Source: Noviherbaspirillum saxi (GTDB lineage: Bacteria > Pseudomonadota > Gammaproteobacteria > Burkholderiales > Burkholderiaceae_D). Taken from it: a stretch of 64,000 nucleotides of DNA. The notes under the pieces were generated by a model. The model was not told the origin of the DNA, ran no database searches, and saw nothing but the letters and a program-made list of their open reading frames with translations. How positions within the stretch are numbered: position 1 is the stretch's first letter; every line of letters begins with the position of its first letter. This document shows, piece by piece, positions 18,467 through 27,282 of this stretch. The DNA is taken from NCBI RefSeq assembly GCF_003591035.1, contig NZ_QYUO01000002.1, forward strand, positions 1,628,175 through 1,692,174. Reading direction: 5' to 3'. The translations under genes were made by a program, and so were the position numbers.

Positions 18467-20008
18467 CTAGTTGTACAGATCGGCGTAGAGGTCGCGCAAC
18501 ACATTTTTCTGCACCTTGCCCATCGTATTGCGCGGCAGCTCGGGCACGATCAGCACGCGCTTGGGTAATTTGTACTTGGCCAGCCGTCCCTCCATCGCCT
18601 TGAGCATGCCGACTTCGTCGACCGGCGCATTCTCGGCCATCACCACGACCGCCGTTACGCCTTCGCCGAAGTCCTTGTGCGGCAGGCCGAACACCGCGCT
18701 CTCGACCACGCCCTGCAAAGCATCGAGCTCGCCTTCAACTTCCTTCGGATACACGTTGTAGCCGCCGGTAATGATCAAGTCTTTGTCCCGGCCGACGATG
18801 TGTACATAGCCGCGCTGGTCGATCTTGCCAAGATCTCCGGTGATAAAGAAGTTGTCTTCGCGGAACTCTTCCCTGGTTTTTTCCAGCATCTTCCAGTATC
18901 CCTTGAACACATTCGGACCACGGACCTCGATCATGCCGACACTGTCGGGCCCGTTCAGCAATGCAGGATTTTCGGTGGCGGTGATGCGTATCTCGGTTCC
19001 GGGCAGAGCCGTGCCGACCGCACCGGGCAAACGCGGACCGTCGTATGGATTCGAGGTGTTGACCAGAGTTTCTGTCGTTGCATAGCGTTCCAGGATCGCA
19101 TGACCGGTACGGGCTTCGAACTCCCGGTACGTGTCCGCCAGCAGCGGTGCCGAACCCGACACGAACAGGCGCATGTGAGCGGTAGCCTCGCGCGTTAGCC
19201 CCGTGTGCTTGAGCAGTCGTGTGTAAAAGGTGGGAATGCCCATCATCGCGGTCGCTAGAGGCAATAGGCGCATGACTTCGTCGGCATCGAATTTCTCCAG
19301 GAACAGCATCGATCCGCCGCATGCAAGCATGGTGTTGGCGGCGATGAAAAGCCCGTGCGCATGGAAGATCGGCAATGCGTGCAGCAACACGTCCGACGAG
19401 GTAAAGCGCCATGCATCCACCAGCGCTGCGGCATTCGATGCCAGGTTCGCGCGCGTCAGCATCGCGCCCTTCGAGCGCCCGGTGGTCCCCGAGGTATACA
19501 GCAGTGCGGCGAGCGCATCGGTATCGCCGTCAAAACGGACGAATCCGGAGGGATTGCAGCTTTTGGCTAGTGCCATCAGCGAGCCGTCGCCATCGGTACC
19601 CAACGTCTCCATATGCGGAACCAGCAACTGTTTCGCGATTGCCCGGATCGCCGCGCGGTCATCGGGACGCATGACCACCACCTGCGGTTCTGCGTCGCCG
19701 ATGAAATACTTCAGCTCGGCCACCGTGTAGGCTGTGTTCAACGGCAGGAAAACCGCACCCAGGCGCAGACAACCGAGATACAGCATCAATGCTTCGGGCG
19801 ACTTGTCGACCTGGGCCGCGACGCGGTCGCCGGCTTCGACGCCACGTTCGGCCAGCGCAGTCGCGAAACGGCCGGACAGGACGTGCATGTCTTCATAGGT
19901 ATAGGTCCGGCCAGCAGCGGTCAGGATGAATGCGCGGTCAGGATGAAGCTTGACCGCGCGATCGATCCAGGCGACCGGATCGGTGGAGGAAGGAAGTATG
20001 TTTTGCAT
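18467..20008 (-). CDS. matB: Malonyl-/methylmalonyl-CoA synthetase (MatB-like)
   Basis: A 513-residue AMP-forming ligase. The P-loop YTSGTTGRSKGAML is at about 171-184. The segment LERYATTETLVNTSNPYDG, followed by RLPGAVGTALPG, is strongly reminiscent of MatB from malonate pathways, as is IFHAHGLFIA. MatB enzymes act on malonate and often on methylmalonate. Its position directly before methylmalonyl-CoA mutase, with no malonyl-CoA decarboxylase of the MatA type nearby, favours methylmalonate as a physiological substrate; this is inference. I use the ATG at 20008. An upstream ATG at 20056 would add 16 unconserved residues. It follows the TRAP permease gene by 73 bp. Confidence 0.88.
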   Translation of the reverse strand: MQNILPSSTDPVAWIDRAVKLHPDRAFILTAAGRTYTYEDMHVLSGRFATALAERGVEAGDRVAAQVDKSPEALMLYLGCLRLGAVFLPLNTAYTVAELKYFIGDAEPQVVVMRPDDRAAIRAIAKQLLVPHMETLGTDGDGSLMALAKSCNPSGFVRFDGDTDALAALLYTSGTTGRSKGAMLTRANLASNAAALVDAWRFTSSDVLLHALPIFHAHGLFIAANTMLACGGSMLFLEKFDADEVMRLLPLATAMMGIPTFYTRLLKHTGLTREATAHMRLFVSGSAPLLADTYREFEARTGHAILERYATTETLVNTSNPYDGPRLPGAVGTALPGTEIRITATENPALLNGPDSVGMIEVRGPNVFKGYWKMLEKTREEFREDNFFITGDLGKIDQRGYVHIVGRDKDLIITGGYNVYPKEVEGELDALQGVVESAVFGLPHKDFGEGVTAVVVMAENAPVDEVGMLKAMEGRLAKYKLPKRVLIVPELPRNTMGKVQKNVLRDLYADLYN

Positions 20009-20081
20009 GGCTTGACTGCTCTTTCTATGTCGTGGGGTGCCGTCTGCGCGGCGCATTCCAGTGATGTCCGCAGGTACGCAT

Positions 20082-21431
20082 TCATTTAGCTCCCATTAAC
20101 ATGTCTGGCAGCGCCGTTGCAATTCCAGGGAACACGCATAGCAACAGGATCGCGACAAACATCAACGCAAGGAATGGCAGGGTGCCCTTGACCACATCTC
20201 CCAGCGGGATATCCGGCGCAATATTCTTGATGACAAAGATATTCAGGCCGACCGGGGGGTGAATCAGACCCATTTCCATCACCACTGTCATTACCACCCC
20301 GAACCAGATCAGGTCAAAGCCGGCTTCGCGCAATGGCGGCAGGATGATGGGCGCGGTCATCAGAATGATCGACACTGGCGGCAGAAAAAATCCCAGCGCC
20401 ATCACCAGCATCAGTATCACCGCCAGCAACAGCCATTTCGACAGGTGCAGGTCGACCACCCATTGCGCCGCGGACTGACTGATGTGCAGATAGCTCATCA
20501 CATACGAATACAGCAGCGACATGCCGATGATGAGCAGCAGCATGCCCGACTCCTTGACGGTCGAACTCAGGAACGGCACCAGATCCTTCGGTTTCCAGAT
20601 TCCGTAGACGATGGCGATCAGTACGATCGCAAGCAAGGCGCCCAGACCCGCGGTTTCGGACGGCGTTGCCAGGCCGCCGTACAGCGCGATCATCACGCCG
20701 ATCAGCAACACAAGGAAAGGCAGCACGCGCGGCAGCATCTCGACCTTCTGCGCAAAGCTAAAACGTTCGTCGTCCAGGTACGACGATTTGGCGCCGCCGT
20801 TTTGATAGATGTCGTAGGCGATGCGGTATTCCTTGCGGGCACGGTACACCGCATAGCCGGCGAACAGGGTCACCAGCAACACGCCTGGCCCGATGCCGGC
20901 CAGGAACAGACGGCCTAGCGACTGCTCGGCGGCGACTGCATACAGGATCATCGTGATCGACGGCGGCAGCAAAATCCCGAGCGTGCCGCCGGCTGCGATG
21001 ATCCCGGCCGCAAAGCCCGGCGAATATCCGCGTCGGCGCATCTCCGGGATGCCGGCCGAACCGATCGCCGAACAGGTCGCCGGCGAGGAACCCGCCATGG
21101 CCGCAAACAGCGCACAGGCGAATACATTGGCAATGCCCAGGCCGCCGGGTACGCGGTTGAGCCAGGCGTGGATTGCGGAATACAAGTCCTTGCCGGCCGG
21201 TGACTTTCCGATTGCAGCCCCCTTCAATATGAACAGCGGAATCGACAACAGGGTAATCGACGCGATTTCTTCGTACACGTTTTGCGTCACGGTATCGAGC
21301 GAAGAGGCAGGCATGAAAAAATACATGAAACTGGTCGCCACGACGCCGAGCGCAAACGCGATCGGCATGCCGGAACACATCACAACCAGCGTCACGACGC
21401 CATAGAGGGTACCTAATACGAGTGGGCTCAT
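20082..21431 (-). CDS. dctM: TRAP transporter large permease (DctM)
   Basis: A 449-residue inner-membrane protein of the TRAP large-subunit family with about 12 hydrophobic helices. Family landmarks include the early PIAFALGV helix, GSSPATCSAIGS, the GILLPPSITMILYAVAAEQSLGRLF block near 150-175, and the final HPPVGLNIFVI. It couples sodium-driven uptake of an organic acid captured by the periplasmic partner. It overlaps dctQ by 4 bp (ATGA) and precedes the MatB-like ligase, so the cargo is probably the acid that the ligase activates. Confidence 0.95.
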   Translation of the reverse strand: MSPLVLGTLYGVVTLVVMCSGMPIAFALGVVATSFMYFFMPASSLDTVTQNVYEEIASITLLSIPLFILKGAAIGKSPAGKDLYSAIHAWLNRVPGGLGIANVFACALFAAMAGSSPATCSAIGSAGIPEMRRRGYSPGFAAGIIAAGGTLGILLPPSITMILYAVAAEQSLGRLFLAGIGPGVLLVTLFAGYAVYRARKEYRIAYDIYQNGGAKSSYLDDERFSFAQKVEMLPRVLPFLVLLIGVMIALYGGLATPSETAGLGALLAIVLIAIVYGIWKPKDLVPFLSSTVKESGMLLLIIGMSLLYSYVMSYLHISQSAAQWVVDLHLSKWLLLAVILMLVMALGFFLPPVSIILMTAPIILPPLREAGFDLIWFGVVMTVVMEMGLIHPPVGLNIFVIKNIAPDIPLGDVVKGTLPFLALMFVAILLLCVFPGIATALPDMLMGAK

Positions 21432-21982
21432 ACGGCCTCCTTGTTACCGTTAATATGGGTCAGCACTTGCACCAGCAATTGCAGCGTCAGCATGGTCATG
21501 CCAAGCGCCAGCATCGAATAGGGAATCCACAGCGGCGGGGCGAACGTCGACGAAGTGGTTTGTCCTTCGACCCAGGCCTCATGAAGCAGGGTCCAGGACT
21601 TCCAGGAAAAGAAGGTGCAGAACAACAGCGACACCAGATCCACCACGAACAGACGGATCTTGTTGACACGGGCCGGCAGGATCGAGGCCAGCGCTTCGAT
21701 TCCGATATGGCCACGAAGCGATTGCACATACGCCGCGCACAGAAAAATCACCCCCACCAGCACGAACACCGAAGCTTCATCTTGCCAATCGGTCGGGACG
21801 TGGAAGAAATAACGCGCCACCACCGAATAGGTCAGAATCGCTGAAGTGAGAATCAGCGCCGCCATCGACAGGAACAGTGCTGCCTTATTGAATTGATTGA
21901 GCGCTGCAGCGAAGGCCGCCAGCATCGAATTGCCCGGTACCGCGATCGCGGCCTGCGGTTTCATTTCAAAGCCGTGGCTCAT
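21428..21982 (-). CDS. dctQ: TRAP transporter small permease (DctQ)
   Basis: A 184-residue membrane protein with four predicted helices and the DctQ landmark VVARYFFHVPTDWQDEASVFVLV. The start at 21982 is set by an ATGA overlap with the dctP stop codon; an upstream start would intrude into dctP. The small permease links the binding protein to DctM. All three TRAP genes overlap, so they are translationally coupled. Confidence 0.93.
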   Translation of the reverse strand: MSHGFEMKPQAAIAVPGNSMLAAFAAALNQFNKAALFLSMAALILTSAILTYSVVARYFFHVPTDWQDEASVFVLVGVIFLCAAYVQSLRGHIGIEALASILPARVNKIRLFVVDLVSLLFCTFFSWKSWTLLHEAWVEGQTTSSTFAPPLWIPYSMLALGMTMLTLQLLVQVLTHINGNKEAV

Positions 21983-22998
21983 AGCAGTTTCTCCGCCAGT
22001 TTCAACAGGTTGGCGCAATTGGCATTTTTAGCGGCGTAATCCTTCCATGCCGTTGCGCGTGCGATGGTCTGCCACTTCTTGACCGAGGCATCATCCAGGT
22101 CGACCACGTTGGCTCCGGCCTTCTTGTAGATTTCCGCCACCGCCACGTCATCCTGTTGTGCCGCCTGGCGGGCAAACTGCTCCAGATCGGCGCCGGCCGC
22201 CATGATTGCCGCCTGATGCTCCTTGCTGAGATTGTCGAAGATGGCCCTGGATATCAGCAGTGGCTCGAACATGAACCAATAAGCCTTGCTGCGGCCTGTC
22301 GTTACACTCTTCGAGACTTCTTCGAGGCGGAATGAAATCAGGGAGGTGGACGATGTCAATGCTGCGTCCACTGCACCCGTTTGCATGGCCGCGTAAATTT
22401 CGTTTGATGGCAGGGTCACCACCGCTGCGCCGGCTTCCTTCAGGATCAGATCCATCTCGCGCGAACCTCCGCGGATCTTCATGCCCTTTGCATCGGCGGG
22501 ATCAATGATCGCCTTGGTTCTGGACGCAACGCCTCCTGCCTGCCAAATCCAGCTGACCACCACGATGCCCTTGTCCAGCAAAATTCTTGAGAGCTCCTTG
22601 CCGACCTCCGCATTCTTCCAGCTGTAGCCTTGCTCATAGGAGGTCACCAGGCCGGGCATCAAGCCGATGTTCGCCTCGGGCACCTCGCCCCCCGCATAAG
22701 ACAGCGCCAGCAATGACATGTCCAGGGCGCCCTTTCGCATCGCGGAAAACTGCGCGTTCGTTTTCATCAATGATGAACCGGGATAGATCTTGAACTTGAG
22801 CCCCCCTTTAGTGCGCCTGTCGACTTCCGCCGCAAACATATGGCACAGCCGATCCCGGAAGTCGCCTTCCTTTATCGTGCCACCGGGGAATTGGTGGGAT
22901 ATTTTCAAGGTCGTACCCTGTGCCCATACCGACTGAAAGGACATCAGCGGCGTGAGTGCGATCGCACCGAGAAAGGACCTACGCTTTATTGCAGACAT
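21979..22998 (-). CDS. dctP: TRAP transporter periplasmic substrate-binding protein (DctP)
   Basis: A 339-residue exported binding protein. The leader MSAIKRRSFLGAIALTPLM carries an RRSFL motif, so export may be by Tat or Sec, with cleavage near VWA-QG. The DctP signature region is present: KGMKIRGGSREMDLILKEAGAAVVTLPSNEIYAAMQTGAVDAA, split here by its conserved arginine, which in this family binds the substrate carboxylate. The start is supported by AAAGGAGATGGT. It heads the dctPQM set, 227 bp after a crotonase-fold gene. Cargo is probably a C3-C4 dicarboxylate, judged from the downstream matB/mutase genes. Confidence 0.93.
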   Translation of the reverse strand: MSAIKRRSFLGAIALTPLMSFQSVWAQGTTLKISHQFPGGTIKEGDFRDRLCHMFAAEVDRRTKGGLKFKIYPGSSLMKTNAQFSAMRKGALDMSLLALSYAGGEVPEANIGLMPGLVTSYEQGYSWKNAEVGKELSRILLDKGIVVVSWIWQAGGVASRTKAIIDPADAKGMKIRGGSREMDLILKEAGAAVVTLPSNEIYAAMQTGAVDAALTSSTSLISFRLEEVSKSVTTGRSKAYWFMFEPLLISRAIFDNLSKEHQAAIMAAGADLEQFARQAAQQDDVAVAEIYKKAGANVVDLDDASVKKWQTIARATAWKDYAAKNANCANLLKLAEKLL

Positions 22999-23225
22999 AC
23001 CATCTCCTTTGTTATAAATAACTGGCTTGTAAAGCTTGTGTTTTAACGATCACCGCGTAGGGGGAGACAATGATGTCTCGCGCGCGATGCTATTTTCTGA
23101 ACGCTCGTTCATGTTCCTGCGCTTTGCGATCGCGTCACTCGTGCTGCAAACTGCAAGGCAAAGCGATACCGCTGCTTGCGACGCAAGCATCCAAATTCCT
23201 GCAGTCCAACAGTCGATAAACTGAA

Positions 23226-23978
23226 TTACTCGCGCTTGGCAACGGCGTTGACACGAAGCCTGAATGCTTCTGAGCGCAGCGAACGCTCATAGTCATCGCG
23301 GAAGGTGGCAGCGCTCGGCTCGGCTGCGGCAATCGCATTGATCTGTCGTTTCAACGAGATAACCGTATGCGGTTCACAGGCTGCGATAGCGTCTGCATAT
23401 TCGCGAACCTTGGCCGGCAACTGCTCGCGCTCGACCAGTTCGTTCAAAAAGCCGATGCGCAGCATCTCTTCGTCATCGATCGCCGCGGCGGTCAGAAAAA
23501 GCCGCTTTGTTTCGCTCGGCCCCAATTGGGCAACATAGCGCCGTAGTCCCCCCGGGTAGTAATGCAGGCCGAATTTCGCGGCCGGCATGAACATGCGCGA
23601 ATTCCGTACGCCAATCCGAACATCGCAGCACAGAGCCAGGTCGGTAGCACCGCCATACACACTGCCATTCAGTGCGCAAATGGTCGGCAGTGGGTAGTTC
23701 TCCACGGCGTCGAGCAATTCTTCGAAATTGCGATCCAGTTTTTCGACGAGCGCCTGAATGGTGTATCCGGAGCTGAAGGTCTTGTCCCCACGCCCACTGA
23801 AGACCACCACGCGGATGTCGCTGCGCTGTTGAATGTTGTCGAGATGCGAGCGGATTACAGCGATATCATCGGGATCGATCCGATTGTGTTCCCGTGGACG
23901 CTGAAGCAGTATCGTCGCGGTCGCGCCGACACACTCCAGGCTCGGGCTCTCGTCAGACATGTTGTTTATCAGTCTCAT
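23226..23978 (-). CDS. Crotonase-fold enzyme, possibly a (methyl)malonyl-CoA decarboxylase-like protein
   Basis: A 250-residue enoyl-CoA hydratase/isomerase-superfamily protein. The first oxyanion-hole strand is FSSGYTIQAL and the second is GSVYGGATDLALCCD, with Asp where hydratases have the first catalytic Glu. The second hydratase Glu is missing: the usual PGAGGTQRL region is replaced by a shorter loop, KFGLHYYPGGLRRYV. Compared from memory with E. coli YgfG/ScpB methylmalonyl-CoA decarboxylase, the loop length is the same and a Tyr aligns with the YgfG active-site Tyr. The YgfG His66 position is Tyr here. Ordinary hydratase activity is therefore doubtful. The ATG at 23978 has a weak ribosome site; a second Met is 6 codons later. 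Confidence 0.75.
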   Translation of the reverse strand: MRLINNMSDESPSLECVGATATILLQRPREHNRIDPDDIAVIRSHLDNIQQRSDIRVVVFSGRGDKTFSSGYTIQALVEKLDRNFEELLDAVENYPLPTICALNGSVYGGATDLALCCDVRIGVRNSRMFMPAAKFGLHYYPGGLRRYVAQLGPSETKRLFLTAAAIDDEEMLRIGFLNELVEREQLPAKVREYADAIAACEPHTVISLKRQINAIAAAEPSAATFRDDYERSLRSEAFRLRVNAVAKRE

Positions 23979-24090
23979 TTTTTCTGCCTGCCATTTTTGC
24001 AGGCCCCGTTAGAAGGTTTGGCAACCATGCGGCGATCGTCGCGAAGCGAACCGCGCGCGATGAACGGCATCACGATTGCAGGAAACGGCA

Positions 24091-25320
24091 TTACGCCGAA
24101 ACGCCGACGCTTGCTGCAGCGTCCTGGTACTGGGCGATGACGCCGTCAAGCGAGAGTTGTTGCAATTCATGGTCGGAATAGCCGAGTTCGGCCAGCACTT
24201 CGAAAGTATGTTCGCCAAACATCGGCGGCGGCATGCGCACGCTACCCTCGGCGAAGGCGGCAAGCTTGATCGGATTGGCGACCTGCTTGAGCGCGCCTAG
24301 CAGCGGATGCTGTACTTCTTCGACCAAACGACTGTGCTGGACCTGCGGGTCCTTGAAGACATCGGACAAATTGTTGATAGGTCCCGCCGGAATGCCGAGC
24401 TCTATCATTTCTTTCGTCCAGTCCATTTTCGTACGCAGCTTCAGTCGCGCTTCAATGATCAGACGTAGTTCGTCGCGATGCTGCATGCGTGCGGCGTTAT
24501 CGACAAAGCGAGGATCCCGGATCAGCTTTTCCAATTGCAGAAGCTTGCAAAGCTTGATCCACATATCCGGCGTCGCAGGAGCAAGATTTAGCGGGCCGTC
24601 CTTCGTCTGAAAGACTCCATAGGGAGCGATGACGGGATGAACATTGCCAGTCAGCTCAGGCACCTCGTTCAAACTGAGAAAACGCTGTCCCTGAACCCCG
24701 AGCAAGCTAACAAGACTCGCAAGCAGAGAAGTTTCGACACGCTGACCGCGTCCGGAGTGCTGTCGGCTCAACAGTGCGGCGAGAATGCCCATCGCGGTCC
24801 ACATTCCCGAGGTCAGATCGCCGATCGCGATCCCTGCGCGGGTCGGCCCCGTTTCCGCTTGCCCCGTCAGGCTCATGAGTCCGGAATAACCCTGAGCAAT
24901 CTGGTCGAATCCGGGCCAGTTGCCCATCGGACCGTCACGGCCGAATCCGGTAATGCTGCCAAAAATGAGCTTGGGGTTCACCGCTGCCAATTGGTCATAG
25001 CCCAGCCCCATGTCCTCCATCACGCCCGACCTGAAATTTTCCACCACGACATCCGCGCCACGGGCTATTTGACGAATCAGCTCAAGCCCATGGGCGTCGC
25101 GAAAATTCACCGCGATGCCGCGCTTATTGCGGTTCGTGGATAAATAGTATGCGCTTTGACCCCGGTCGAATGGCCCCCAGGTGCGAATCATGTCGCCCGA
25201 AGCCATGGGCTCCACCTTGATGACATCCGCCCCGAGATCCGCAAGGATCATTGAACAGAATGGGCCGGATAACGCACGGGTCAGATCAAGAACCCTGATT
25301 CCTGCTAGTGGCAAGGCCAA
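24091..25320 (-). CDS. Type III CoA-transferase (CaiB/BaiF family)
   Basis: A 409-residue family III CoA-transferase. The N-terminal Rossmann motif is IRVLDLTRALSGPFCSMILADLGADVIKVE. The catalytic aspartate lies in GIAIGDLTSGMWTAMG near residue 170, and the C-terminal region has GIPAGPINNLSDVFKDPQ. These enzymes move CoA from donors such as succinyl-CoA to acids including oxalate, formate, mesaconate, itaconate and carnitine. It starts at TTG 25320: AAGGAG lies 6 nt upstream, and there is no better ATG. It is the first minus-strand gene facing the divergent GntR regulator. If it uses succinyl-CoA, the downstream mutase would regenerate the donor; that is a hypothesis. Confidence 0.9.
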   Translation of the reverse strand: MALPLAGIRVLDLTRALSGPFCSMILADLGADVIKVEPMASGDMIRTWGPFDRGQSAYYLSTNRNKRGIAVNFRDAHGLELIRQIARGADVVVENFRSGVMEDMGLGYDQLAAVNPKLIFGSITGFGRDGPMGNWPGFDQIAQGYSGLMSLTGQAETGPTRAGIAIGDLTSGMWTAMGILAALLSRQHSGRGQRVETSLLASLVSLLGVQGQRFLSLNEVPELTGNVHPVIAPYGVFQTKDGPLNLAPATPDMWIKLCKLLQLEKLIRDPRFVDNAARMQHRDELRLIIEARLKLRTKMDWTKEMIELGIPAGPINNLSDVFKDPQVQHSRLVEEVQHPLLGALKQVANPIKLAAFAEGSVRMPPPMFGEHTFEVLAELGYSDHELQQLSLDGVIAQYQDAAASVGVSA

Positions 25321-25452
25321 GTTAGTCTCCTTATCGCTCCAATCGACAGCCGAGTCTTACGCAAATCTATTACGCGGCCAATTATTTTCAAAGTATATTC
25401 TGAAACTTCAGTTTGTAAATAAAATATTTTTATAAGCTATTTTTGTATTCTT

Positions 25453-25470
25453 AATTGGATGAATCAAATT
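25453..25470. promoter_or_regulatory. Imperfect palindrome in the divergent gntR spacer
   Basis: AATTGGAT-GA-ATCAAATT is an 8+8 dyad with one mismatch, 65 bp before the GntR start codon in an AT-rich 214-bp divergent spacer. It is a candidate GntR operator on position and symmetry only. Confidence 0.35.
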
Positions 25471-25534
25471 CTTTATTTCAAAGATCGGGTAGAATCAGCA
25501 CTGAAAATACCGACGAACCTGAGAGGAAAAAGCG

Positions 25535-26239
25535 ATGCAGTTGGCCAGGGAAAGCGCCGTCGAAAGAGTCCGACGTGAACTCGAATACGAGATCAACAAT
25601 GGGATACGCCCCCCCGGTGAGCCGCTGGACGAAACCGAACTGATGGAACGCTTCAAGGTGTCCCGTACGCCGGTCCGGACCGCCATTCTTCAGCTGGCCT
25701 CGCATGGACTCATCGCCATCATTCCCCGCTCGGGAACGTATGTGGCGCGCATGTCACCGCAGGAACTGTTGTCGATGCTGGAAGTCCTGGCTGAAATGGA
25801 AGCAGCGAGTGCCAAACTTGCAACACGCCGGATGCGCACAGAGGATCGCCAGAAACTGAAAGCACTTCATGCCGAAGCGGAAGCAATCGCCGTGAGCGAA
25901 GATTCGGCAGCCTATGAGCGCTATAACGCCGAATGGCACGGGATGATCTATGCCGCTTCTCTCAACGCTTATTTGACGGAACAGATCTTGTCGATCCGTC
26001 GCCGTACCAAGGTGTATCGTCGCAGCGTCTTTCAGGAACAAGGGCGAATCAAAACGTCTTATAGCGACCATGGGAAAATCGTGGAAGCCATTCTTGCCGG
26101 CAATGCCGAAGAGGCGTACCGCCATATGCATGAACATATCTCCGGCTCCAGCAAAGATTTCCTGGAATTACTTGCCCGCATTCCGGGGTTGATGGCCGAC
26201 GATCAGGCCACGCCTAAACGTGCGGTTAAACGAAAGTAA
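25535..26239 (+). CDS. GntR-family (FCD/FadR subfamily) transcriptional regulator
   Basis: A 234-residue regulator. An N-terminal winged helix covers about residues 5-72, with LDETELMERFKVSRTPVRTAILQLASHGLIAIIPRSGTYVA as its core, cited here only as a landmark. An FCD helical ligand domain follows at about 80-215, including the metal/ligand residues expected in EWHGMIY and SDHGKIVEAI and in the HMHEHI helix. Such regulators usually sense organic acids. It diverges from the CoA-transferase gene and is the obvious regulator of the minus-strand CoA-transferase/TRAP/matB/mutase array. The ATG has GAGGAAAAA upstream. The gene and its spacer look lower in GC than the flanking operons. Confidence 0.9.
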   Translation: MQLARESAVERVRRELEYEINNGIRPPGEPLDETELMERFKVSRTPVRTAILQLASHGLIAIIPRSGTYVARMSPQELLSMLEVLAEMEAASAKLATRRMRTEDRQKLKALHAEAEAIAVSEDSAAYERYNAEWHGMIYAASLNAYLTEQILSIRRRTKVYRRSVFQEQGRIKTSYSDHGKIVEAILAGNAEEAYRHMHEHISGSSKDFLELLARIPGLMADDQATPKRAVKRK

Positions 26240-26289
26240 TTAACAGTTTCCGGTTGAGACCGAACTAGAAAACAATCCGCATACGCACA

Positions 26290-26319
26290 ATGGCAAGAGT
26301 CCTTTTGGATCCTGCCATG
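26290..26319. terminator. Possible hairpin after the GntR gene
   Basis: Imperfect arms ATGGCAAGAGTCC and GGATCCTGCCAT around TTTT form a hairpin in the 130-bp gap between gntR and the DUF815 gene. There is no T-tract, so termination is uncertain. Confidence 0.35.
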
Positions 26320-26369
26320 GGCGGAGCTTTAATAAAAAATCGCCATTCCTTTAAGAGCAGAAATCCGGG

Positions 26370-27245
26370 ATGAATAGTTTTAATCAGTTTTTAAACAATG
26401 CAACCGCGTTGATGAATGAAATACGCCGGCTGTTACCGCCTCCGCCACCGGAGATCGATTGGGAAAATACCATTGGATTTGTGTGGCGACGACACGGTAG
26501 CCAAGGCGCCGGTCCGGGTCATCTGGAACCGGTGCTTCATCCGCAGCTGATTGATATTGACGATCTGCAGGGCAATCAAGACAAGTTCGAACGGATTGAA
26601 CAGAACACACGACAATTCGTTTCTGGACGGCCTGCCAATAACGCATTGCTTACCGGAGCCCGTGGCACGGGCAAATCGTCCATCGTTAAGGCACTGCTTA
26701 AAAAATATGCCGATCAGGGCCTTCGCCTGATTGAAGTGGAAAAGGAATTGTTGACGGATCTGCCCGCGATTGTTGCCGCGATCCGCACGCGGCCGGAACG
26801 ATTCATCATCTTTTGCGACGATCTGTCATTCGATGCCGAAGAACCCGGCTACAAGGCGCTTAAGGTCATGCTGGATGGGTCGATCACCGCCCCTTCCGAA
26901 AAGGTGCTCATTTACGCGACATCCAACCGGCGCCACCTGGTGCCGGAATATATGCGTGAAAATACCGAAGTGGCTGTACGAAACGGCGAGATACATCAAA
27001 GCGATTCCGTCGACGAGAAAATTTCCTTGTCCGAGCGCTTCGGCATCTGGGTGCATTTTTATCCATTTGAGCAGAATGAATATCTGGCAATCGTCGAGCA
27101 CTGGCTATTGCGATTCAATCCGAATCTTGAGTTCACAAAAAGCATCGAAGACGAATCGCTTGGCTGGGCACTCCAGCGCGGCTCACGAAGCGGTCGTGTG
27201 GCATTGCAATTCGCCCGGGACTATTGCGGTCGCAACCCAAGCTAA
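26370..27245 (+). CDS. AAA-type ATPase of the DUF815 family
   Basis: A 291-residue P-loop protein. Walker A is GARGTGKSS near residue 95-103, Walker B-like FIIFCDDLSFD near 146-156, and a sensor-like ATSNRRHLVPEYM follows near 187. The C-terminal part SERFGIWVHFYPFEQNEYL is typical of DUF815 proteins, which I recognise as a family without an assigned function. It stands alone, converging with the EAL-HDOD gene (38 bp between stops). Base composition is visibly poorer in GC than its neighbours. Confidence 0.85.
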   Translation: MNSFNQFLNNATALMNEIRRLLPPPPPEIDWENTIGFVWRRHGSQGAGPGHLEPVLHPQLIDIDDLQGNQDKFERIEQNTRQFVSGRPANNALLTGARGTGKSSIVKALLKKYADQGLRLIEVEKELLTDLPAIVAAIRTRPERFIIFCDDLSFDAEEPGYKALKVMLDGSITAPSEKVLIYATSNRRHLVPEYMRENTEVAVRNGEIHQSDSVDEKISLSERFGIWVHFYPFEQNEYLAIVEHWLLRFNPNLEFTKSIEDESLGWALQRGSRSGRVALQFARDYCGRNPS

Positions 27246-27282
27246 GTTTTTTGTCGGCCTGCTCTACATCGACGGCAGCGGA

